DNA from: Candidatus Thiodiazotropha endoloripes
GTDB lineage: Bacteria > Pseudomonadota > Gammaproteobacteria > Chromatiales > Chromatiaceae
Assembly: GCA_001709035.1 (NCBI GenBank)
Contig: LVKA01000019.1
Coordinates: 186,001-250,000, forward strand
DNA length: 64,000 nucleotides
Direction of reading: 5' to 3'
Part shown: piece after piece, positions 46,820 to 58,000 of the stretch
How positions within the stretch are numbered: the stretch's first letter is position 1
How the letters are laid out: the number at the start of each line of letters is the position of its first letter
Made by a program: the position numbers and the translations under genes
Notes under the pieces: generated by a model
Seen by the model: the letters and a program-made list of their open reading frames with translations, nothing else
Told to the model about the DNA's origin: nothing
Databases searched by the model: none

Positions 46820-48082
46820 TTAGAGTCCGGACCCACGACTACCCGTGAATTCCGGATAGGCTTCCATGCCGCATTCCCCGAGGTCGACGCCTTCGTACTC
46901 CTCCTCTTCGCTGACACGGATACCCATGACCGCTTTGAGGACCAGCCATACGATGAAGCTGGCGATGAAAGTCCAGGCGAAGATCACGCCGAGACCCAGG
47001 AACTGTGCACCGAAGGTGGCGTCGGTATTGGAGAAAGGCACGGCGATCAGGCCCCACATGCCAACCACACCATGCACCGAGATCGCACCAACAGGATCGT
47101 CGATCTTGATTTTATCCATGGTGATGATGGAGAAGACAACCAGGATACCGCCGATGGCGCCAACAATGGTTGCCCAGAGTGGGGTCGGCGCAAGAGGCTC
47201 AGCCGTGATCGCCACCAGGCCGGCCAGAGCACCATTCAATGCCATGGTCAGATCAGCCTTGCCGAACAGGGCGCGGGCAGTCAACAGGGCTGCGATCACA
47301 CCACCGGCCGCCGCCGCATTGGTGTTGACGAATACGGCAGCTACCGCATTGGCCTCACCGATGTCAGAGATTTTCAGTTCGGATCCGCCGTTGAAGCCGA
47401 ACCAGCCCAACCAGAGAATGAAGGTACCCAGGGTCGCCAGCGGCATGTTGGCGCCGGGTATGGCATTAACCCGACCGTCAGCGGAGTATTTACCCTTACG
47501 AGCGCCGAGCAGGATGACACCGGCCAGAGCGGCAGCCGCACCACACAGATGCACCACACCGGAACCGGCGAAGTCATTGAAGCCGGCCGCATCCAGGAAA
47601 CCGCCGCCCCACTTCCAGTAGCCCTGCAGAGGATAGATCACACCAGTCATCGCCACAGCGAAGACCAGGAATGCCCACAGCTTCATACGCTCAGCCACGG
47701 CACCGGAAACGATCGACATGGCGGTAGCCACGAAGACCACCTGAAAGAAGAAGTCTGACATACCGGAATAGTAGGTATCGCCATTGCTGGCCAGCACGTC
47801 TTCAACACTGTTGTCGCCACCGAACATGAAGCTCAGATCCAGCGCAGGGATGATGCCGTTGCCGTCAGCCGGGTACATGATGTTGTAGCCCATCAGCATG
47901 TACATGATACAGGCGATGGCAAACAGGGCGACGTTTTTGGTTAGGATTTCAGCAGTGTTCTTAGCTCGGACCAGACCGGCCTCGAGCATGGCGAAACCTG
48001 CTGCCATCCACATTACGAGTGCACCTGACACCAGAAAATAGAAGGTGTCCAGTGCGTAGCTTAAATGTGTAATCGCTTCCAC
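46820..48082 (-). CDS. amtB: Ammonium transporter AmtB
   Basis: A 420-residue ammonium channel with 11 predicted helices. Amt signatures include DFAGSGVVHLCGAAAALAG (conserved Asp and pore His) and ISVHGVVGMWG (second pore His). It imports ammonium and is blocked by unmodified PII protein. The PII gene lies 30 bases upstream in the same operon. The C-terminal cytoplasmic tail that contacts PII is present. Confidence 0.96.
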   Translation of the reverse strand: MEAITHLSYALDTFYFLVSGALVMWMAAGFAMLEAGLVRAKNTAEILTKNVALFAIACIMYMLMGYNIMYPADGNGIIPALDLSFMFGGDNSVEDVLASNGDTYYSGMSDFFFQVVFVATAMSIVSGAVAERMKLWAFLVFAVAMTGVIYPLQGYWKWGGGFLDAAGFNDFAGSGVVHLCGAAAALAGVILLGARKGKYSADGRVNAIPGANMPLATLGTFILWLGWFGFNGGSELKISDIGEANAVAAVFVNTNAAAAGGVIAALLTARALFGKADLTMALNGALAGLVAITAEPLAPTPLWATIVGAIGGILVVFSIITMDKIKIDDPVGAISVHGVVGMWGLIAVPFSNTDATFGAQFLGLGVIFAWTFIASFIVWLVLKAVMGIRVSEEEEYEGVDLGECGMEAYPEFTGSRGSGL

Positions 48083-48112
48083 GATACTCTCCAGAAAGTA
48101 GTTACAAATCGG

Positions 48113-48466
<354 letters not shown>

Positions 48467-48473
48467 TTATCTG

Positions 48474-48491
48474 GTCCGCCCGTAGGCGGAC
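48474..48491. promoter_or_regulatory. Intercistronic hairpin between torF and glnK
   Basis: GTCCGCC (48474-48480) pairs with GGCGGAC (48485-48491) around a four-base loop. There is no T-tract. It may stabilise or attenuate the torF-glnK-amtB transcript and lower glnK-amtB relative to torF. Confidence 0.45.
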
Positions 48492-48518
48492 ATATGATTA
48501 GTCACGAAAAAAGGATCA

Positions 48519-49196
48519 CTAGAACTCTTTCGAGTAAGAGACGAAGAAACGCATATCGGAGTCTTCACCCGGGGCGTCGGTATCATCCAGGTCGGTGTCA
48601 GAGAGACTGAAGGTCACATCACCGAAGTCACCGGCTGACTTGCTCACGTCGATTTGATAGTGGGTGTAGTCATCGGCATCGTCATCACCGTCGCCATCAG
48701 GTTCGACAAAACCAACGGTCAGGCCAATAGAAAAGTCTTCGGGAAGATCGAAGCTACCGCCGATGTAGAAATAGAGATCCTCTTCAACGGCCTCGACGGC
48801 ATCTTCAGCAGAAATCACATAGGCGACACCGGCTGAGAGGAAATTCCATCCCACATTGGCATTGACTTCAGCGAAATCAGACTCTGAATCACTTGAGTAG
48901 GAGTAGTAAATCAGACCAGCGTCATAGCTGACGCCAGAGATTTCACCGCCATAACCACCATAGAAATCCAACTCGTAATCATCCCAAGCCTCTGAGATCC
49001 AGGTACCGGCATAGAGGCCGCTATCGTGAGCATAATCAACACCACCGGAGAAAGCGGTACTGTTGGCAGATTGGGTCAGACCACGCCATATATAGTTACT
49101 GGTGACACCGATATTGGCACTGATTTCAGCGGCAGCGACAGATGACAGCCCCAGCATAGCAACACCACAGGCCAGAGCGATTTTGTTCATTTTCAT
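48519..49196 (-). CDS. TorF family putative porin (Gcw_chp)
   Basis: A 225-residue outer-membrane protein with a signal peptide (residues 1-23), then TSNYIWRGLTQSANSTAFSGG, the hallmark of the TorF/Gcw_chp family. Acidic, beta-rich strands follow, ending in SYSKEF, a terminal aromatic barrel signature. Members are often linked to glnK-amtB, as here, and may pass small nitrogenous compounds through the outer membrane. It is the first gene of the operon. Confidence 0.88.
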   Translation of the reverse strand: MKMNKIALACGVAMLGLSSVAAAEISANIGVTSNYIWRGLTQSANSTAFSGGVDYAHDSGLYAGTWISEAWDDYELDFYGGYGGEISGVSYDAGLIYYSYSSDSESDFAEVNANVGWNFLSAGVAYVISAEDAVEAVEEDLYFYIGGSFDLPEDFSIGLTVGFVEPDGDGDDDADDYTHYQIDVSKSAGDFGDVTFSLSDTDLDDTDAPGEDSDMRFFVSYSKEF

Positions 49197-49287
49197 GGTT
49201 CTAAATTCCTCTACTAAACGATCATGACAAAGTTAAAATTTTGGGTTCAGCTAACTCGTGTATTAAGCCGAATGTGACATTTACCAA

Positions 49288-49303
49288 TCAGACTTCGTGC
49301 CAA
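49288..49303 (-). promoter_or_regulatory. Candidate sigma-54 promoter of torF-glnK-amtB
   Basis: On the minus strand TTGGCACG (49303-49296) is a perfect -24 element. At the correct spacing the -12 element reads CTGA (49291-49288) rather than TTGC, so the match is only partial. The predicted start is about 80 bases before torF. Confidence 0.4.
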
Positions 49304-49407
49304 CCATTGCAACACACTGTTATTCAAGAGTATTTTTCAATTAATCGCTTTTTTGTTACAGCCAGGTAAAAAAGTCGTGCCTTATTTGGATTCACAAAAA
49401 GCGGGCA

Positions 49408-49437
49408 TGCACTGCTCTGGTGCACCAATGCAGTGCA
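49408..49437. promoter_or_regulatory. Two overlapping NtrC-like enhancer sites
   Basis: Two 17-base sites overlap by four bases: 49408-49424 and 49421-49437. Each matches the NtrC consensus TGCAC-CA-N3-TG-GTGCA except at two positions. They lie about 105-140 bases upstream of the candidate sigma-54 element, a normal enhancer distance. The 49197-49575 gap shows no other feature apart from space for a ubiK promoter. Confidence 0.65.
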
Positions 49438-49575
49438 GAGAATTCAATCTGAGAGCGGGTTCACAACAGCGTCTCGTCAGAGCCACACAGAGCGAAACCG
49501 TTGCAATAAAGCGACACTAAATCCGACTCAGAGGGCCTCTGGACAAGCGGACCAACACTGGCTATTGTCTGCTGC

Positions 49576-49821
49576 ATGATAGATTCAAAACTGATTGACG
49601 ATCTGGCCCAACGGCTCTCAAACACCCTGCCTGCAGGCATTCAAAGCATGCAGGGGGATGTGATGAAAAACCTGCGTGCCGGCCTCGAGTCCGGACTGGC
49701 CAGGCTCGACCTGGTCAGCCGAGAGGAGTTCGAGGTGCAGGCCGCTGTCTTATCCCGCACACGGGAGAAGCTGAAAAGGCTGGAGGAACAGGTCAAAGCG
49801 TTGGAAGAACAACAGCGCTGA
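49576..49821 (+). CDS. ubiK: Ubiquinone biosynthesis accessory factor UbiK
   Basis: An 81-residue protein of the BMFP/YqiC family. An amphipathic N-terminal helix (IDDLAQRLSNTLP) is followed by a C-terminal coiled coil (REKLKRLEEQVKALEEQQ). UbiK binds UbiJ (encoded at 21618) and supports aerobic ubiquinone synthesis. It precedes comM, a frequent gammaproteobacterial arrangement. Confidence 0.9.
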   Translation: MIDSKLIDDLAQRLSNTLPAGIQSMQGDVMKNLRAGLESGLARLDLVSREEFEVQAAVLSRTREKLKRLEEQVKALEEQQR

Positions 49822-49936
49822 ATTGCCCGATTCTGTCGCCCTGTCAAACCGACAGGAAAACTCGGAAAAGATTTACGCACCATTTTTGTCACGTCGATAC
49901 CGGAACCATCGACCTGCTACGCCATGCAAGGAAGCC

Positions 49937-51442
49937 ATGTCACTCGCCATACTTTATTCCCGCGCCCAGGAGGGCATCAACTCACCCCTGGTAACTGTTG
50001 AGGTCCATCTCGCCAATGGTCTGCCTGCACTCTCCATCGTCGGCCTGCCGGAGATGGCAGTGCGGGAGAGCAAGGATCGTGTCAGGGGTGCACTGATCAA
50101 CAGTCAGTTCGAATTTCCCGCCCGCCGCATCACCATCAATCTGGCTCCGGCCGACCTGCCGAAAGAGGGGGGACGCTTCGATCTGCCGATCGCCCTGGGC
50201 ATTCTCGCCGCCTCCGGGCAGATCCCGAAACAGGCTCTGGATCAGTATGAGTTTGCCGGCGAGCTGGCCCTCTCGGGTCAGTTGCGTCGGGTACACGGCA
50301 TCCTACCCGCTGCCCTGGCAGCCCGGGATGCGAAGCGTGCACTGATTCTGGCCGAAGATAACGCGGAGGAAGCCGCTCTGGTCGAGGGTCTGACCTGCCA
50401 GCCCGCCGACCATCTGTTACAGGTCTGTGCCCATCTCAAAGGCCTTGAGACTTTACCGACCCAAGAAAGGGTCTTCACCGAATCGAAGCCGAATCAGCCC
50501 GACATGGCCGACGTCATCGGCCAACAACAAGCGAAGCGCGCCTTGGAAATCTCAGCGGCCGGTGCTCATTCACTGCTCTATATAGGTCCGCCCGGAACTG
50601 GTAAGTCGATGCTCGCCGCCAGACTGCCCGGGATCCTGCCACCGATGACCGAACACGAGGCCCTGGAGAGTGCTGCGATACGCTCACTCGCTCAGCAGCA
50701 GCCGTTCGATGCAAGCGGCTGGAACCGGCGACCATTCCGGGCCCCTCACCACACAGCCTCAGCCGTGGCGCTGGTCGGCGGGGGTAGCCATCCAAAACCG
50801 GGAGAGATCTCTCTGGCCCACCATGGGGTACTATTTCTCGACGAACTGCCTGAATATAACCGGCATGTACTGGAAGTACTGCGTGAACCGATGGAGAATG
50901 GCAGTATCACCATCTCGCGGGCCAACCGTCAGGCAGACTACCCGGCGCGCTTCCAGCTGCTCGCTGCCATGAATCCCTGCCCCTGCGGCCACCTCGGAGA
51001 CGGCAGCCAACGCTGCCACTGCACCGTGGAACAGATCACACGCTACCGCAACCGGATATCAGGACCACTGCTGGACCGTATCGATATGCATGTGGAGGTG
51101 CCCCGACAACCTATCACCCTGGGCCAACCGAAAAACAACCAGAAAGAGGAGTGTAGCGCAACCATAGGCTCACGGGTCGCCAGGGCGAGGGCACGGCAAG
51201 TGGCGAGGCAGGGTAAAACCAATCAAGCACTGATGGGACGAGAGATCGATAGCTATATTCAACTGGATGAGCGCTGCGGAGCCATAATACTAAAAGCCAT
51301 CGAACAGCTTGGCCTATCGATGCGCGCCTATCATCGGATCATTAAGGTAGCGCGAACCATTGCCGATCTTGAGAACTGCCCGCAGATTGACACCCACCAT
51401 ATCAGTGAAGCTATCGGTTATCGGCGGCTGGACAGGTGTTAG
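49937..51442 (+). CDS. comM: ComM/YifB family Mg-chelatase-like AAA+ ATPase
   Basis: A 501-residue protein. I choose ATG 49937 (after AAGGAAG), which gives the family N-terminus MSLAILYSRAQEG; a longer TTG form at 49823 is unlikely. An N-terminal Lon-like S5 domain (1-170) is followed by a Mg-chelatase AAA+ core with Walker A GPPGTGKS and LDELPEY, the cysteine motif CPCG, and a C-terminal domain ending in IGYRRLDRC. ComM is a hexameric helicase promoting branch migration in natural transformation. The gene is intact, but a second, decayed 3' copy lies at 60870-61267 and brackets the RHS insertion. Confidence 0.95.
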   Translation: MSLAILYSRAQEGINSPLVTVEVHLANGLPALSIVGLPEMAVRESKDRVRGALINSQFEFPARRITINLAPADLPKEGGRFDLPIALGILAASGQIPKQALDQYEFAGELALSGQLRRVHGILPAALAARDAKRALILAEDNAEEAALVEGLTCQPADHLLQVCAHLKGLETLPTQERVFTESKPNQPDMADVIGQQQAKRALEISAAGAHSLLYIGPPGTGKSMLAARLPGILPPMTEHEALESAAIRSLAQQQPFDASGWNRRPFRAPHHTASAVALVGGGSHPKPGEISLAHHGVLFLDELPEYNRHVLEVLREPMENGSITISRANRQADYPARFQLLAAMNPCPCGHLGDGSQRCHCTVEQITRYRNRISGPLLDRIDMHVEVPRQPITLGQPKNNQKEECSATIGSRVARARARQVARQGKTNQALMGREIDSYIQLDERCGAIILKAIEQLGLSMRAYHRIIKVARTIADLENCPQIDTHHISEAIGYRRLDRC

Positions 51443-51662
51443 TCTTTATATGAACGAAGATTTTCTAGCACTCTGAGGATCGAACTCTACACTTCAATCC
51501 ATAGCTGTGAGGTTTCTTTTATAACGAATACTCCTCTTACCATGGATATCCAGATGATTAACTAAAACTTAGCTCTCGGAGTAATAATACCCGAGTACAC
51601 TTTTGGGTGCTACGCATGTCATTTATTTGCAGCTTTGGCTACTTTACCTCCAGCAGCTAACC

Positions 51663-51986
51663 TCACAGCTTTAATATATATCTCTCTCTACCTGAGTATT
51701 TCCTTCTCAATAAGATTAACTTAACACTATCTCCTATCATAGGACGATTCTTAGATGATTTTTTAAAATATAATCTCCGGCCATCTTTCATTAATACTTC
51801 AATTTCTACTCGCCCTCCTGTTTTACCAACTGCGTAAGTAACATTTGTAATTCTCCCGAAACTTGACTGATCTGTACGATAGTACGGATCAACTGTGTCG
51901 TATCCAATTATCAGTCCGCCAATGATAACTATCGGTAACAAAAATATTGATACCATAAGCCATTTATTTAGTTTAGACTTCTGCAT
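51663..51986 (-). CDS. Small membrane-anchored protein, candidate RHS immunity protein
   Basis: A 107-residue protein starting at ATG 51986; an earlier TTG at 52019 is possible, and no strong ribosome site is seen for either. One N-terminal helix (residues 9-28) is followed by a soluble, basic beta-rich domain (RITNVTYAVGKTGGRVEIEV). The layout recalls DUF3592-type small membrane proteins, but I cannot name the family. It lies 100 bases downstream of the RHS gene on the same strand, the usual place of a cognate immunity gene. Confidence 0.55.
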   Translation of the reverse strand: MQKSKLNKWLMVSIFLLPIVIIGGLIIGYDTVDPYYRTDQSSFGRITNVTYAVGKTGGRVEIEVLMKDGRRLYFKKSSKNRPMIGDSVKLILLRRKYSGRERYILKL

Positions 51987-52086
51987 GCTATCAATAAAAC
52001 TTGAGTGATAACACAACAAAATAAATGCCTTTGTTAGTTACACATATCTGCTTGATCAAAAGTTTTAAAAAAATAGCTTCGCTACC

Positions 52087-55000
52087 TCAATAACACATAC
52101 CTGGTTCAATCTCATCTAGATCAGTGTCTTCTTCCATCATATCAAGCCAAATATCCAGCCAATCTGGTGGCCCGGTTTTGTCTTCACGCCACCCCCCTTG
52201 TCCTGGCAAGTCTCTCCAATAAGGGGTAAATGTATCCGGATAGCCTCCTTTCTTGTTTCTATAAGGTGTAGACATGTCCCTTATTGGTTGAAGTGGGTTC
52301 CTATAATTTGGATGACTCGGACTAGAACTCTGACCACCATACCAGCTTCTATTTCCGTACTGGTTTCTTCTTTGCCCATCGGAATCAATCCAATTTATTG
52401 GATCATTTACCACATAACCATATAGATTTGTGTCATGTCCGGAAAATTTTATTCTATCCTTACTTGTCCATCGCCCGGTGTTAGGAGTGTAATCTCTAGT
52501 TCCAAATCGGACCAACTGTAAATGATGATCATAGATTCCTCCAGCAAACCCAAATGGTTGAAAGCCGGGATTCGTATCTGTTGTGATCTTACCCCATACA
52601 TCGTAGTCGATTCTCTGCACGACATTCCCGGTAAGCATATTTACTACTAGCCTTGGTGATCCCAGGTGATCCGAGATGATGCGATAGGTTTCATTGTCCT
52701 TTATCATGTAATCGGGCACATTAGATTTTGTTCCATAGACAAACTGGCTAACAATGCTGCTCGTACCATCGAGCTCCGCTACAGGATTGAGCTGATCTTT
52801 ATAGAGAAACCCCTGAACCAGAACTCCATTAACTTTCTTTCCAATTCTGCGGTTCGTTCCGTCAATCAAGTAATCGACGACCACATCACCGGGCAGGGTT
52901 ACTTGAATGAGATTTCCGAACACATCATAGCTGTATTGTGTAACAACACCTGCTTCGGTTTTCGATTCAAGTTCTCCATTTGGTGTGTAGCTATAGGTAG
53001 CACCTTCATAGCTAACGAGGCGATCCTGCTCGTCGTATCCACCGACCAATATGCCATTGACGTGTGTTCTATTGCTGTTTTGGTCGTAAGTGTAAGTAGA
53101 TGTTGTAGCGGCATTCTCAGAAACTTCAGAAAGCCTACCAGCGGGATCATAGGTATAACCGTAAACAGTAGTTGTTCCTTGTATTATCTCTGTTTTTGCA
53201 GTAACGCGTCCTAACTTGTCTCGTGTATAGGCCACACTGTATAGATCGCTGCTAGTATAAGCATTGCCAGTAATTTGCATAACTCCCTGAACACTAGTCC
53301 CGGTTGTCTCTGTGATTATCGAAACCGGATCAACACCGGGATCCCAGCGTGAGATGTTTTCACCGTGAGAGATATAGGCCAGATTCGCTGCATCGAATTC
53401 AAGAGAGTCACCCCAATACTCTTTCCAATCTTCGTTACCGTTCTGGTCTGCACAGACGATACCCTCAAAATTGAAGCAGACATTACCGATGTTATCCACA
53501 GAGAAACCAGGATCATAATCATGATACCTTCCGTTAAGAATGTCCTCGAATGTACCATCCGTATTGATTCGATAGAAATTCTCATCTGCATCGCTGTTGG
53601 CGACCAAACCCCAGCTTGAGCTGTCTAGAACAACATTAGTCGTCAGGTCGCCTGCAGGTAACACAGTGTGTAGTAACACGTCCGTGCCATTGAGTCGGTA
53701 TATGGTATTCCCTGAAGTCAGGTAGAGATTATCGTCCGCACCTATCTCCATATCACCTATTTCGACCAGCGCTGAAGAGAGGTCAACCAAGGCATTTTCG
53801 TTTACCCCATCAAATGTACTGAGAATGGCACCTTTCTTCAGATAAATCAGACCAGCACTATCGACAGCTATATCATTTGCCGTTGTTAACCAAGCCGGAC
53901 TCTCTGGGATTCCACTACCGGCAGGCAAACGGTACATCTGGTTACCTGCATGCATAAAATAGATATCTCCACTAGGAGATATAGTTGGGATGTGACTGAT
54001 ATCGTATGAAAGAATATACTCAGTACGCGTGACGTCTTGCTGATATTGGCCCGCTAAATCACCGGCTGTATCATAAACATTAATAACAAAGGAATTTGTA
54101 CCGACAATTGGTAAGGGTACACTACCACTTAGACTCCCATCTTGACCAAGAGTCATTGGAATATCGTTAATTGTTATCGAACCTGCTCCAGACACGTTCC
54201 CACTTATCAACAGTGGATCTTCACTGATCCCTGTGGAATTCAAAGAGATCTGGATATTGGCATCTGCATGGCTCTGATAACTGTTGTTTATGATTTCTCC
54301 AAAACCATTGTAACCAAGAGAAGAACTGATGTTACTTAAGTTAGTTTGTTCAGGCAGCCCATTTACAGTATTTCGAGTGATCTGAAGCTCACCAGCAGAA
54401 ACAAGCAGTCTGTCACTGTCATAGCCATATTGTATTGCCATGCCGCCAGTTGAGATCGTGCTTATATAGAAATCATTGTTGTATTCATACCCAACAGCGC
54501 CATTGATGTCCCCGGTCCATTGCTGTGATCTAAGGAGTGAACCATTATAATTCAGGTCAAGCAGCCCACCATCGGGTGATTCAATCTGACTCAATTGGCC
54601 TGTAGTCGCTTCATACAGATATCCATATCTACCGCGAGGTGTAGAAATTGCATCCAATCGTCCACCGGCATCATAAGCCATGTCTAATGATTGACCATCG
54701 GGGCGAAGTACGCTGATCGGCTTCTTGTCAAGATTGTATGTGTATGTCGTAGATGTATCGACACCACTGAGTGGCGGTGGCACGTAGTTGCTTTTCTGAT
54801 CAACCCCATTATATCGAAAAATATGGGCGCTTCTTCCAGGTGGTACGATACTGATAAGATTTCCATTTGCATCATAGTTGTAGACTACTTCCCGTCCATC
54901 AGGAAGTCTCTTTCTTGTGACTCTTCCAAGTGCATCGTTTGTGAACTCTACACGTCGGCCTACCGCATCCGTGATGCTTTCAAGATAACCCTGTTGCTCA

Positions 55001-58000
55001 CCGGACGCATAGTATGTCAAAAAGGTCTGTCGAGCATCTAGGCCCACACCTTGGATGATTTCTGATAATCTCCCTCTGTCATCATGATGCATAACAGTTG
55101 GGAATAGATCTGCAAACTGTATAAAAGCCAAATTAGCTTGTTCATCCAGCTTCGTTTCAACTACTCTTCCTTCGGGAGATGTTTTAGTCCAAGCTCTGTT
55201 AACTGCCTCGAAATTTGACTCGTATCTGTTCTCGTTGATCGTTGTTACATACTGAATGGATTCGGTGCTTAGTATATCGTATGGATCAGATATCGTTCCA
55301 TTCATGAACTTTGTTGTTTTATATTTCAATCCACTACTGGGAAGAGTGATCTCATTAACAGTCTTAATAGGGCTTAACATTCCAAAAAATATATTTGGAC
55401 CCCGGGTCGTTTGCTCAACCTGGCCATTATTACTTATAAATGTCGTAGTACTTCTGCGGTCCCATTTCCTTGATGATGTACCATCAGGCTTTGTATTCAC
55501 CTTTATGCTGTTATCAGGCTGATTTAAATACTCAAATGTATAAGATTTTCCTTCAGCGCTGGTAAGTGTTGTTATCGATTGATGCTGCAACAGCAATGGA
55601 TCGTAATTTTTTATGCTAGACAGAAACCATCCACCACCTAAAGGATTAACATCCTCAACCAGTAGACCTTGCTCATCAAATGCATAGCTATAGTTATTTA
55701 GATTTCGATCCTGAAAATTCGTTAACAATCCGATAGACGAATAACTCATGTTCCAGATATTACCTGCTGGATCGGTTACTGTATTTAAGAATCCATTTCC
55801 GTCCAGTGCGAGATTTGTTATTTTGCCATCTGCGCTAGTAATACTTAACGGAGAACCTAATGCATCTCGTTGAATAGCAGTTAGAGCCCCATATCCGTCT
55901 TCTATACCTATAAGTATTCCATCTTCATTATAGTGAAACTCATACTTAGGCGTGTTTACTAAAGTATGGCGTGTTTCAATATGTCTACCTGTCTCACTAA
56001 AGACATAAACTTCATCGCCCTTTTCACTTGGAACGATTATATTTCCTGCTGTACCGTATGGTATTTCAGATGATCCGGTATACTTTGCAATTACACTGTA
56101 TTCGAATGGCGCCCCATTCGGTAATGAACTATTAATCGCGTATTTAAGGAAAGATACGTACAAGTAATTATCAGGTGCAACTGACAACGAACTTGCTTGA
56201 GTCAAACAACTAGAATAAATAGAACCTTGTTCTAAATCGCTTGGATAGCAATCTAAATTTCCAGCAATTTTTTGTATGTAGCCATTACTGGTGACTTTGT
56301 ATATCACACCCTTATGTAGAACGAGCAAATTATCATCTCTATCCACTGCAATATCAGAAGAATAGTGTAATGGAAAATCTGTCGCCCGAGTTGACACACT
56401 TTCGTCCAGCTCTTTATCTTGCCATGTACCGTCACCAGCTACTGTTTTAATGGTCCCATCTCTGCCAATCATCCTTATTCGATGGTTTCCAAAGTCGAAA
56501 AAGTACAGATCTCCGGTTGAGCTCAGGGCCATTTGATCAGGCCATATGAACTGTGCAACTCCGGCAGGCCCATTATCACCGCTAAAACCTTGATCACCTG
56601 TTCCTGCAACAGTGTTTATCCATCCCCCAGGTGACACTCTTCTTATTACATTGTTTTTGCTATCAGAAAAGAAGATATCACCGTGAGGGCTAACAACAAT
56701 ACCTCTAGGTTCATTCAATCTGGCATCCACCGCTAATCCATTGTCACCACTAAAACCTCGATCCCCTGTACCTGCAACTATTTCAAGTCTACCTTCAGGT
56801 GTTAAACGATGGATGCAGTGATCGGCTGGATTAACACTCAATCCTCCTGTCGTAAAATATAGATTCTCATCATCAGCTATTGTGAGAGAGTTTATTTTTG
56901 GTAGCGCAACATTTAATGCAGACTCAGCTTCTTGGCATGTTATGGAAACAGATCCGTTACCTGCTAATGTACTTATAATTCCATCTGGTGAAATTTTTCT
57001 TATCCGTTGCTCATCAATGATATACATACTTCCATCTGGCCCTACCTCACTGTCTTTAATTCCATTAAATTGAGCATAGATAGCATCACCACCATCACCG
57101 GAATAACCAGGAGGTGAGGCCCCGGCTACTGTAACCAGTGGACCTCGCGATAATTCACCGACTTTTCTACTTTTTCCGTTCCCCATGTAAAGAGTCTGTT
57201 TGCTTACATCATACTTGTGATGTACATCAAAACTCCATAAGCCAAGGCCAACCTGCTCCAATAGTGGAGAAACGAGCTCAACATCTCTTTGCCATTCGCT
57301 TACTTGCTGATATACGTCTCCTTCTCCCCTACCAGGGAAAGCAAATGCATTATCCAATCTATCTATACCCCAAACCGCGAACATTCTATCAATATCGGAT
57401 TGTGGAGCAGCCGCGGGAACTGGTGTGTTGTTGGCGTTTTTATAATACCTGACACTTACCTTTGCGGTATCAGTATTGATTTTTCTCCCATATGCATCAT
57501 AACCGTCCCAAAGATAATCATAAGAAGCATTTGCTACTGGTGCATACCTTCTACTTAGCTTTCTCCCTGCAATCTCCAGATTAAGATCCACTGCATAGAG
57601 TCCGCCTGATATTTGATCACTTGTCAAAGGAACCGTTATTTTTTTACCCTTTTGATAGCCCTCCACTCTCTTAGTTGAGTAATGAAGTTTGTAGTTTGTT
57701 CCATGTATTGGCAGGCTTTCTCCAAGTCCGCGGCTTTGAGGATTGATAATGCATCCACTGCACTCATCTTCATCTTTTTCATCCAACTCCTCTTTTGGAG
57801 GTTCTTCAGGAGGATAAGGGTCCATATCCACAGGCGGTGGAAAATTACAATCATATGGTGTGAAGTGATCAATTTGTGCTCGCCATATCGAATCACCTGG
57901 CTCATATAGCTCTGCGAGTTTTTCACGCTCACTAGCTGTTAAACCAATCCCATCAAGTTCCGCTTGACCGGATTCATTGTCTATACCATCAAGAGATACA

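Noticed and set aside
46745-47758. 337-codon plus-strand ORF across amtB
   Set aside because: It is antisense to a clear ammonium transporter and has no family pattern.
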